A stretch of DNA of 64,000 bases. Origin: Actinoplanes sp040639655. Lineage in GTDB: Bacteria > Actinomycetota > Actinomycetes > Mycobacteriales > Micromonosporaceae. The notes under the pieces were generated by a model, which saw only the letters and a program-made list of their open reading frames with translations, did not search any database and was not told where the DNA came from. Below are positions 17,640 to 26,218 of this stretch, one piece after another. The stretch spans positions 73,779-137,778 of the forward strand of contig NZ_JBFAAI010000023.1 in the NCBI RefSeq assembly GCF_040639655.1. Reading direction: 5' to 3'. Made by a program: the position numbers and the translations under genes. Within the stretch, counting starts at the first letter, position 1; each line of letters begins with the position of its first letter.

Positions 17640-17795
17640 TCAGCAGCCGGGGCCGGGTGTGTCTGTGCAGAGCGGCACACTCCGGACCACCTTCGCCGGC
17701 ATCGTGGGGCCGGGCGTGGCGTGGGCCGGGCTCGCCGTCATCACCGCCCCCGCGACCACCAGACTCGCCAGAAACACTCTGATCAAACCGCGCAT
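17640..17795 (-). CDS. Small secreted peptide, 51 residues
   Basis: ATG 17795 is preceded by a strong ribosome-binding site (GGAGGGA, about 7 bases upstream). The peptide starts MRGLIRVFLASLVVAGAVM and has a complete Sec signal with a cleavage site after SPAHA (about residue 26). The predicted mature part is only about 25 residues, rich in Pro, and ends PLCTDTPGPGC, so Cys43 and Cys51 could form a small disulphide loop with Cys at the very C-terminus. The GH13 gene follows after 42 bases on the same strand. No family recognised. It is too short for usual ORF cut-offs. Support comes from the signal peptide, the RBS and clean placement between genes. Confidence 0.72.
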   Translation of the reverse strand: MRGLIRVFLASLVVAGAVMTASPAHATPGPTMPAKVVRSVPLCTDTPGPGC

Positions 17796-17965
17796 GCCAC
17801 TTCCCTCCGTGACGGCCACCTGACGGAGAGAACGACTTAGTTGATCATTCGACTCGGGAGAAGCCGGGAACTTCTTCCTTTCCTGTCCCTTAAGCCTCGA
17901 ACGTTTTCTGTTCTCGCCCCGTACTGCGTGGCGGCACGATCACCGAGGTGTTCGGGAGGACAACC

Positions 17966-19249
17966 GTGGCACGAACCGGAATCGATACGTCGATGCTGCA
18001 CAAGGGTTCGCACAGCGCGTCGTACTTCGACGTGGCGCGCGCCGCGGGTGAGGGCGTCGAGATCGTCGACTTCTGTATCCCGTGCAACCCGTACTTCCCC
18101 ACGCCGGAAATGTTCGACGAGCTGAGCCGGGACCTCAAGAGCATCCTCAAGTACTACCCCAGTGACTCCGCGGCCATCACCAAGAAGCTGGCCAGCGTGC
18201 TCGGCCTGCACCCGCAGACGGTGGCCATGGCGAACGGCTCGACCGAGCTGATCACCTGGATCGACCATCTGCTGATCAAGGAGAGCGTGGCGATCCCGAT
18301 CCCCACCTTCGGCAGGTGGACCGACCAGCCGATGGAGACCGGCAAGCGGGTCGACATGTTCCCGCTGCAGGAGCGCGACGGCTTCCGGCTCGACCTGGAG
18401 GAGTACGTCGAGTTCATCCGGGAGCGCAAGTCCCGGGTCGCGGTGGTCTGCAACGTCAACAACCCGGACGGTCACTACATCCCGCGGCGCGACGTGATCC
18501 GCTTCATGGACACGCTCAGCGACCTGGACCTGGTGGTCGTCGACGAGTCGTTCATCGACTTCTCCGACGCCGAGCGTTACCCGTCGGTCGGGCCGGACGC
18601 GGTGATCCGCCCGAACGCGGTGGTGCTCAAGAGCCTCGGCAAGAACTTCGGCCTGCACGGCATCCGGTTCGGCTACATGCTTGCCAACCCGGCGATCGCC
18701 GGCAAGATCGCGAAGAATCTGCCCAAGTGGAACCTCAACTCCCTCGCAGAGAAGGTCGTCCACATGATTCAGGACCACGAGATGGAGTACGAGGAGAGCC
18801 TGCGCCTGCTCAGCCGGGACCGCCGGTCGATGGGCCGGGAGCTGCAGCGCATCCAGGGTCTGACCGTCTTCCCCTCGCAGGGCAACTTCTTCCTGGTGAA
18901 ACTGCCGAACGAGTGGTCGGGTGTGGCACTGCGCGACTACCTGGTCGCCAACCACGGCATCATGACCCGGGAGTGCGGCAACAAGCTCGGCATGACCAGC
19001 CAGTTCATGCGTCTCGTGGTGCGTCCGGCCGGCGACGTGGACCGGCTGGTCGACGGCATGCTCGACTACGCGCAGCGGTTCCACAGCCGGTCGGTCTACG
19101 ACGGCGACCCGCTGGAGAACGTCCGGATGGACACCAGCCGCCGATGGGCCGACACCGGGGCGTACGACGACCAGCCGGAAAGCCTGCTCCAGTATCCGAA
19201 CCATCGGGCCGGTGGCGAGTACACCGCGCGCCGCGCCGCCGTGGGCTGA
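17966..19249 (+). CDS. PLP-dependent class I/II aminotransferase (HisC/CobD-like fold)
   Basis: 427 residues from GTG 17966, which has GGGAGGA five bases upstream (GTG 17948 lies before that site). Fold-type I features: the glycine-rich AMANGSTELITWIDHLL, the Asn-Pro segment VVCNVNNPDGHYIPR, the Asp in LVVVDESFIDF, and the Schiff-base Lys in LKSLGKNFGLHGIRFGY (about K226). These match histidinol-phosphate aminotransferase and threonine-phosphate decarboxylase relatives. An extra C-terminal tail of about 55 residues (YDGDPLENVRMD onward) is unusual for HisC. It stands alone, not in a his or cob operon, so its substrate is open. Confidence 0.85.
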   Translation: MARTGIDTSMLHKGSHSASYFDVARAAGEGVEIVDFCIPCNPYFPTPEMFDELSRDLKSILKYYPSDSAAITKKLASVLGLHPQTVAMANGSTELITWIDHLLIKESVAIPIPTFGRWTDQPMETGKRVDMFPLQERDGFRLDLEEYVEFIRERKSRVAVVCNVNNPDGHYIPRRDVIRFMDTLSDLDLVVVDESFIDFSDAERYPSVGPDAVIRPNAVVLKSLGKNFGLHGIRFGYMLANPAIAGKIAKNLPKWNLNSLAEKVVHMIQDHEMEYEESLRLLSRDRRSMGRELQRIQGLTVFPSQGNFFLVKLPNEWSGVALRDYLVANHGIMTRECGNKLGMTSQFMRLVVRPAGDVDRLVDGMLDYAQRFHSRSVYDGDPLENVRMDTSRRWADTGAYDDQPESLLQYPNHRAGGEYTARRAAVG

Positions 19250-19304
19250 TCCGGCGGGTCGCGCCGTCCAGCGGGAGGCCCCCGCTCGCTGGGCGGCGCC
19301 GCCC

Positions 19305-19365
19305 ATTCCGCTCAGCCCGACCCGGGGAGGAGCCGATTCCGCTCAGCTCGACCGGGGAGGAGCCG
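19305..19365 (+). repeat. Tandem duplication (31 + 30 bp) carrying the ribosome-binding site
   Basis: Two adjacent copies, 19305-19335 and 19336-19365, differ by one substitution and one missing base. Each contains GGGGAGGAG. The second copy lies 13 bases before the GTG of the following kinase gene. Confidence 0.85.
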
Positions 19366-19375
19366 AAGAGCAGTC

Positions 19376-20572
19376 GTGGACCGCGATCCCCGGGACGAAC
19401 AGGCGAGGCTGGCTGCCCTGCGGTCGTACGAGGTGCTCGACCACCCGCGGCCCGCCGCTCTCGACGATCTGACCCGGCTCGCGGCCTCGATGTTCGACAC
19501 CCCGATGGCCGCCGTGTCGCTCGTCGACCGGGACCGCCAGTGGTTCGCCGGCAGTCACGGCCTCGCCGACGCGCAGACCCCGCTCGACGTGTCGTTCTGC
19601 AAGCACGTCATCCCGGCCGGCCGGCCGCTCGTCGTCCCGGACGCGACCCGCGACGAACGCTTCTCCGGCCTGCCGAACGTCACCGGCAACCCGAACATCC
19701 GGTTCTACGCCGGGGCGCCGATCGTCGACGAGGACGGTTACACCCTGGGTGCCATGTGCGTGATCGACGACCGGCCGCGCGAGGTCGACGACAAGCAGGT
19801 CCGCAACCTGGTCACGTTCGCCGGGCAGGCCGCCGTGCACCTGGCCTCGATCCGGAACCGGCTGCGGATGGTCTCCCTCGGCGACGAGCTGGCCCGGGCC
19901 ACGCAGCGCGAGGACGACCTGGTCGCCACGATCACCCACGAGCTGCGCACACCCGTCGCGTCCATCCAGGGTTACCTGGAGATCCTCGGCGACCAGGACG
20001 ACCTGGCCCCGTACCGGAACCTGATCGAGCCGATCCACCGCAACGGGGAACGCCTGGTCAGCATGGTCGACCACCTGCTCGCCGGCACCCGGCCGGACGA
20101 GGCACCCCTGCCCGCCCCGATCGGCCCGGTGGAGCTGGACACCGTCGTGGCGGCGGCGGTCACCGGTTGCCGTCCGATGATCGCGTTGCGCGCGGAGACC
20201 GTACGCCTGCGATGTGACGCTCCGGTGCGGGTACGCGCCGACCTGGCCCGCCTCGCGCACGCGATCGCGCAGCTGGTGCGCAACGCGCTGCTGTTCACCC
20301 CGGCCGACCGTCCGATCACGATCACCACCGGTTCGGCGCCGCTCCCGTTCGTGGAGATCACCGATGCCGGCGTCGGTATCCCGGAGGGCGAGCTGCCGTA
20401 CGTCTTCGACCGCTTCTACCGCGGGCAGTACGCCCGGGAGCAGGCCGTACCCGGTGTCGGCCTGGGTCTGACGATCGCCCGCAACATCGTCGAGGCCCAT
20501 GCCGGGACGCTGACCGTGGAGGGCTCGCAGTCCGGGGTCACGGCTCGCGTCACCCTGCCCGTGGCGGCCTAG
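19376..20572 (+). CDS. GAF-domain histidine kinase
   Basis: 398 residues from GTG 19376. The N-terminal GAF domain (about 20-165) includes AAVSLVDRDRQWFAGSHGL, LDVSFCKHVI and IRFYAGAPIVDEDGYTLGAMCVID, the form seen in cytoplasmic GAF sensors of actinobacteria. HisKA carries the His in ATITHELRTPVASIQGYLEIL; HATPase_c has VRNALLFTPADRP, ITDAGVGIPEGE and GVGLGLTIARNIVEAH. There is no transmembrane helix. No response regulator is adjacent. A duplicated ribosome-binding region precedes the gene. The following gene starts 17 bases later and may be co-transcribed. Confidence 0.92.
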   Translation: MDRDPRDEQARLAALRSYEVLDHPRPAALDDLTRLAASMFDTPMAAVSLVDRDRQWFAGSHGLADAQTPLDVSFCKHVIPAGRPLVVPDATRDERFSGLPNVTGNPNIRFYAGAPIVDEDGYTLGAMCVIDDRPREVDDKQVRNLVTFAGQAAVHLASIRNRLRMVSLGDELARATQREDDLVATITHELRTPVASIQGYLEILGDQDDLAPYRNLIEPIHRNGERLVSMVDHLLAGTRPDEAPLPAPIGPVELDTVVAAAVTGCRPMIALRAETVRLRCDAPVRVRADLARLAHAIAQLVRNALLFTPADRPITITTGSAPLPFVEITDAGVGIPEGELPYVFDRFYRGQYAREQAVPGVGLGLTIARNIVEAHAGTLTVEGSQSGVTARVTLPVAA

Positions 20573-20588
20573 GCCCTAGGCTGAGGGG

Positions 20589-21161
20589 ATGGAGCAGCCC
20601 GGCGCGATGCCTGTCGACGACGTCGTGGCCGTGATCGTCGGGCGGCTCGCGGACCAGCGCCGGGTGGTACCCGAGTACATCGTCCGCGACGCGATCGAGG
20701 CCGCCCTGCGCCGGCGCTCCGCCGAGATCGGCCTGGTCCCGGCCGAGGTCGCCGAGGAGCTGATCAACGGTTTCTGCAGCGGGGCCGCCGTGCCCGAGGA
20801 CGATTCGGCCACCATGCCGGCGGTGCTCAGCGGCGACGAGACCGGGCGGCTGATGACGGCTCTCGGGCTGGCCGTGCACGTGGCCGCGTTCAACCTGGAC
20901 CGGGACCGTCTGCACGTCGCGCAGATCCTCAACGGGGCCGCGGCCGCCCTGGTGGCGCTCGGCTCCGGGGCCCGCGCCGCGCACGCCGACGGCACCTCGG
21001 CGGTGCTGCTGTCGCCGGCCACGCTGCGGACGGCGCGGACCACCGTGCTCGGCGTGCTGCAGGGCATCCAGGACCGCGGCTGGCAGGCCCAGCACCTCGA
21101 CCAGGCCGGCACGACGGCCCTGTTCGGCGGGGTCCTCGACATGCTGGGGGCGGTGCCGTGA
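20589..21161 (+). CDS. Hypothetical protein, 190 residues
   Basis: ATG 20589 with GAGGGG just upstream. A mostly helical, Ala/Val/Asp-rich soluble protein with no signal peptide or membrane segment. VVPEYIVRDAIEAALRRRSAEIGLVPAEVAEELINGFCSG and LNGAAAALVALGSGARAA are the more distinctive stretches. No domain recognised. It lies 17 bases after the GAF kinase gene and ends just before the convergent membrane kinase gene, so it may belong to the same transcript as the kinase upstream. Confidence 0.75.
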   Translation: MEQPGAMPVDDVVAVIVGRLADQRRVVPEYIVRDAIEAALRRRSAEIGLVPAEVAEELINGFCSGAAVPEDDSATMPAVLSGDETGRLMTALGLAVHVAAFNLDRDRLHVAQILNGAAAALVALGSGARAAHADGTSAVLLSPATLRTARTTVLGVLQGIQDRGWQAQHLDQAGTTALFGGVLDMLGAVP

Positions 21162-21165
21162 GCGG

Positions 21166-23196
21166 TCAGCGGGCCGGCGTCAGCGCCCGGGCGTAGGCGG
21201 AGCGGCCGGCCGGCAGGGTGAACGACATCCGGGTGCCGGTGCCGTACGGATTGGCGCCCGCCTCGATCGTCCCGCCGTGCCGCTCCACGATCCGCTTGCA
21301 GATCGCGAGTTCCAGACCGCTGGCGCTGGAGCCCTTGTCCCGGTGATAGTTGGTGAAGATCTCGTGCCGCTTGCCCGGCGGGATGCCGACGCTGTTGTCG
21401 AGGATGTCGATGCGCAGCATCCCGTTCGGGGCCGGCTGGCAGGAGATCGCGAGGTACGGCCCGACGCCCGGCGCCATCATCCGCAGCGAGTTGTCGATCA
21501 GGTTCTCCAGCAGCTGCCGTAGCAGCACCGGGTCCGCGTCGACCGGGTCGAGCCGGCCCACCTCGAAGTACGGCGGCGCCGAGCCGGTGCTCTCGGCGTG
21601 GTCGATCCGGCTGGTGACGATGTCGCCGACCAGAAGGGCCAGGTTGACCGTGGTGGGCATCAGCTTGCCGTCGCGGGCCGCGGTGTAGGAGAGCAGCCCG
21701 TTGAGGAAGGTCCGCATCCGGGCGGCCGCCCGCTGGATGCGTTCCACCCGTTCGACCGGCTGATATCCGGCCAGTTCCTGCTCCAGGACCTCGGACCAGC
21801 CCTCGATCGTGGTGAGTGGGTTGAGCAGGTTGTGCGCGACCCGTCCGGCGAACGACATCAGCTCGTCGCGGTGCCGCCGGTCGGCGGTGACGTCGTGGAA
21901 GACCACCACCACGTGGTACGGCCCGGTGCCGAGCGCCAGGCGGGCCACGTTGAACCGCACCACCCGCCCCTCCGGCACCGCGGCGTTGCGCACGAGCACG
22001 TCCATCGGCGCGGCGTCCTCACCGGCGAGAGCCCGTACGTGCGGCAGCTCCGCGTCGGTGAGCGGGGTGCCGTCGGGCCGGAAGAAGCCGTGGTCGCTGC
22101 CGAGCGCCACGGTGCCGGTGACCGCGGCGGTGGTGCCGAGCAGACGGCCGGCGGCCGGGTTGCGCAGCACGAGACGGCCGGTGTGATCCAGGATGGCGAG
22201 GCCCTCGGTCATCGAGTTGACCACCGTCGTCATCATCGAGGCCTTGTCGGTGGCCTCCTGCTCGGAGTCCTGCAGCCGCCGGATCAGGTTGTCGCGTTCG
22301 TCGCGGGTGAGTGTGAGGGCGAGGCCGACCGTGGCGAGGATGCCGACGTAGAGCTGGATCAGCAGGACGCGCACGCCGGTGTCGGCCACCATCGCGTACG
22401 GGCCGTGGCCGCTCAGGGTGTACAGAACGGCGGTGCAGCCGAAGACCGCCGTGTGGGCGATCGCGAGCGGGGTGGGCATCCGGATCGCGGACCAGACGGT
22501 CAGCGGGATCAGCAGGAAGCCGATCGGCAGGTCCTCGCTGCCGCTGAACACGTACCAGTAGGCGGCCGCGGAGAAGGCGACGACCGCGGCGCACTCCAGC
22601 CACCTGGCCCGGCCGATTCCGCGCAGGCCGGCCCACCGATCGCGGATCAGGTAGCCGGCCCGGCGGACGGCCACCCCGAAGACCAGGACGGCAACGACGT
22701 CGCGGAACACGCGGATGACCGCACCGACCGCGGAGACCTGCCGGCCGTCGGGGACGACGAGCTCGCCGAGCACGTACACCAGGGTGCCGGCGACCGCGGC
22801 GAGGCCGGCGCAGAGCAGCAGGTGCCACAGGTCGGGCAGCCGGGTGAGCGGCCGGCCGCCGTCCGGACCGGTCCATAGTCCGGTCAGCCAGCGGCGCGCC
22901 GCGGCCGCGAAGACCAGGGCGCCGGCCGTCGTCGCGACGGCTTCCGGCAGCGCGGTCCCGAGTCCGGTACCCACCGCGGCGAGGCCGGCGAAGGTCAGGA
23001 CACCGATGCCGGCCGCGTCGGCAAGCCGCCAGCGGGAGTCGCTGCGCGTCACCAGCCACACCGCCGCGACACCGGCCGCGGGCCAGAGCATCGGCTCGCC
23101 GGGGTCGCCCAGAGCGGTGGCGGCGCCGGCCAGCACGGCGATCAGATGCAGTGCCGCGAAGCCGACAACGGGCGGTACGGCCATCGGAAGTCCCAT
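21166..23196 (-). CDS. Membrane histidine kinase with MASE1-like sensor and PAS domain
   Basis: 676 residues from ATG 23196 (GGGACGA upstream); the frame is open further but that part runs into the promoter area. Residues about 1-300 hold eight or so hydrophobic helices in a MASE1-like sensor. A PAS domain follows (VVNSMTEGLAILDHTGRLVLRNPAAGRLL, VVVVFHDVTADRRHRDEL). HisKA reads FAGRVAHNLLNPLTTIEGW with HN in place of the common HE. HATPase_c has LLENLIDNSLRMM and DNSVGIPPG, but the last glycine box is SSASGLELAICKRI, weaker than GTGLGLAI. ATP binding may be altered. Orphan kinase. Confidence 0.88.
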   Translation of the reverse strand: MGLPMAVPPVVGFAALHLIAVLAGAATALGDPGEPMLWPAAGVAAVWLVTRSDSRWRLADAAGIGVLTFAGLAAVGTGLGTALPEAVATTAGALVFAAAARRWLTGLWTGPDGGRPLTRLPDLWHLLLCAGLAAVAGTLVYVLGELVVPDGRQVSAVGAVIRVFRDVVAVLVFGVAVRRAGYLIRDRWAGLRGIGRARWLECAAVVAFSAAAYWYVFSGSEDLPIGFLLIPLTVWSAIRMPTPLAIAHTAVFGCTAVLYTLSGHGPYAMVADTGVRVLLIQLYVGILATVGLALTLTRDERDNLIRRLQDSEQEATDKASMMTTVVNSMTEGLAILDHTGRLVLRNPAAGRLLGTTAAVTGTVALGSDHGFFRPDGTPLTDAELPHVRALAGEDAAPMDVLVRNAAVPEGRVVRFNVARLALGTGPYHVVVVFHDVTADRRHRDELMSFAGRVAHNLLNPLTTIEGWSEVLEQELAGYQPVERVERIQRAAARMRTFLNGLLSYTAARDGKLMPTTVNLALLVGDIVTSRIDHAESTGSAPPYFEVGRLDPVDADPVLLRQLLENLIDNSLRMMAPGVGPYLAISCQPAPNGMLRIDILDNSVGIPPGKRHEIFTNYHRDKGSSASGLELAICKRIVERHGGTIEAGANPYGTGTRMSFTLPAGRSAYARALTPAR

Positions 23197-23267
23197 CAGT
23201 TCGTCCCGTATCGGGATGTGCCCCTTTCTCCCTTCTGTCGGCACCCGGCGCCGAACCCTGAGCCGAA

Positions 23268-23289
23268 GATATATACAAATCGATATATA
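23268..23289. promoter_or_regulatory. AT-rich direct repeat in a divergent promoter region
   Basis: GATATATA occurs at 23268-23275 and 23282-23289, separated by CAAATC. This patch is strikingly AT-rich for this genome. It lies between the divergent MASE1-type kinase and the subtilisin-like protease genes and may be a regulator site or contain a -10 element. Confidence 0.45.
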
Positions 23290-23387
23290 GATGTGAACGG
23301 CCGTCACGAATACGCTCACCTCGGAGCTGTCCGAGCGATGAGCATCTATCCCGTGCTCGACGCCGGCAGGCGCGAGAGAGGAACAAC

Positions 23388-24551
<1,164 letters not shown>

Positions 24552-24567
24552 CAGCGCCGCACACGCG

Positions 24568-24598
24568 AAAGGCCGGGGGACGACGTTCCCCGGCCTTT
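24568..24598 (+). terminator. Rho-independent terminator of the protease gene
   Basis: AAAGGCCGGGG pairs perfectly with CCCCGGCCTTT over 11 bp with a nine-base loop and a following T. The stem begins 17 bases after the protease stop codon. Confidence 0.92.
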
Positions 24599-24686
24599 TG
24601 TGACAGCACCGGGCTGTGCCCATCATCGCGCCCTCAGCAGGACTTCCAGCCCCCGGAGAAGGGTTCTACTGGAGGTGACGAGGAGC

Positions 24687-26054
24687 GTGACAGAGATGAT
24701 CGGACAACAACGGCACAGGGTCGTCGTGATCGGAGCGGGCTTCGGCGGCAAGTACGCCACCCGGGCGCTACGGAACGCACCGGCCGACGTGACCGTCGTC
24801 AACGGAACCAACCACCACGTGTTCGAGCCACTCATCTACCAGGTAGCCACCGGTGTCCTCTCGCCCGGCGAGGTGGCCACCCCGGTCCGCGAACTGTTCC
24901 GCCGCCAGCGCAACACCCAGACGCTGCTCGGCTGGGCGACCGATGTCGACACCGGCAACCGCACGGTCACCGCGACCGTGCCCGGCGGTCTGCCCTACCA
25001 GGTGCCCTACGACACCCTGATCGTGGCGGCCGGCACCACCCAGTCGTACTTCGGCAACGACCGCTTCGCCGAGCACACGATCAGCCTGAAGAGCGTCGAC
25101 GACGCCGTGGAGCTGCGCTCGAAGATCCTCACCGCCTTCGAGATGGCAGAACTCGAGACCGACCCGGCCGCCGCCGGACGCTGGCTCACCTTCGTGATCG
25201 TCGGAGCCGGACCCACCGGTGTCGAACTCGCCGGCCAGATCGCCGAGATCGCCCACCGCACCCTGCCCGGCGAGTACCGGCGCATCGACCCGTCGCGGGC
25301 GCGAATCGTCCTGATCGACGCCGTCGACCGGATCCTGCCCACCTTCAGCGCCGGCTCGTCCGCCGCGGCCGCCGCCCGGCTACGCAAGATCGGCGTCGAG
25401 ATCCGCGTCGGCGCGCGCGTGACCGACGTCGACGCCACCGGCGTCCAGCTGGCCGGCGGCGAACGGATCGAAGCCATGATCAGGGTGTGGAGCGCCGGTG
25501 TGGCCGCTCCCCCGCTCGCCGCGCGCATCGCCGCGGCCACCGGCGCACCCACCGACCGTTCCGGCCGCATCCGGGTCGAACCGGATCTCACCGTCCCCGG
25601 CCACCCGGAGATCTTCGTGGTCGGCGACCTGGCGAGCCTCGACGGCCTGCCCGGCGTCGCGCAGGTCTCCATCCAGGGCGGCACCTACGCCGGCCGGACC
25701 ATCCGGCGCCGCCTCGCCGGCAAACCCGCCGGCCGGCCGTTCCACTACTTCGACAAGGGCAACATCGCCACGGTGTCCCGGTTCTCAGCGGTCGCCGACC
25801 TCCGCGGCCTGCGCCTCACCGGCCTGGCCGGCTGGCTGCTCTGGCTCGGCGTGCACTGGGCGTACCTGCCGAAGGGCCGCAACCGGGCCAGCTCGCTCAT
25901 CCGGTGGGCGGTCACCTTCCTCGGCCGCGGCCGCCCGGAACGCGCCGTGACCGCCCGGCAGGCCGGCATTGCCGCTGCCCCGCCCGCCGAGGGGTCCTTC
26001 CCGGCCGGCCGGGCCCGCGAGGCCGTCCCCGCCGCGGTCCCCCACCCGCGCTGA
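24687..26054 (+). CDS. Type II NADH dehydrogenase-like flavoprotein
   Basis: 455 residues from GTG 24687, set by a perfect GGAGGTGA eight bases upstream; ATG 24696 is inside. The first dinucleotide fold reads RVVVIGAGFGGKYATRAL (FAD), the second FVIVGAGPTGVELAGQIAEIA (NAD(P)H), and the C-terminal FAD contact is IFVVGDLASLDGLPGVAQVSIQGG. HVFEPLIYQVATGVLSP is the typical NDH-2 quinone-side motif. The C-terminal GWLLWLGVHWAYLPKGRNR helps it sit on the membrane. It should pass electrons from NADH to menaquinone without pumping protons. Single gene. Confidence 0.93.
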   Translation: MTEMIGQQRHRVVVIGAGFGGKYATRALRNAPADVTVVNGTNHHVFEPLIYQVATGVLSPGEVATPVRELFRRQRNTQTLLGWATDVDTGNRTVTATVPGGLPYQVPYDTLIVAAGTTQSYFGNDRFAEHTISLKSVDDAVELRSKILTAFEMAELETDPAAAGRWLTFVIVGAGPTGVELAGQIAEIAHRTLPGEYRRIDPSRARIVLIDAVDRILPTFSAGSSAAAAARLRKIGVEIRVGARVTDVDATGVQLAGGERIEAMIRVWSAGVAAPPLAARIAAATGAPTDRSGRIRVEPDLTVPGHPEIFVVGDLASLDGLPGVAQVSIQGGTYAGRTIRRRLAGKPAGRPFHYFDKGNIATVSRFSAVADLRGLRLTGLAGWLLWLGVHWAYLPKGRNRASSLIRWAVTFLGRGRPERAVTARQAGIAAAPPAEGSFPAGRAREAVPAAVPHPR

Positions 26055-26218
26055 CCCCACGGTTCCGCATCCCGCTGTGGGAGCCGGCGTTCGTGGTGCG
26101 GAGGACCGCCGCTCGACATCCGGGAACGCGAGTGAACCGCCGCGACCGGAGAGCCCTCTGGTGCCGCGGCGTCTGCGGACCGACTCAGCGCACCAGCGCC
26201 GCGCCCGATAGGGCAGGC

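Noticed and set aside
17845..17947. ECF-sigma-type promoter (GGAAC) before the aminotransferase gene
   Set aside because: A GGAAC is present but no matching -10 element at 16-18 bases.
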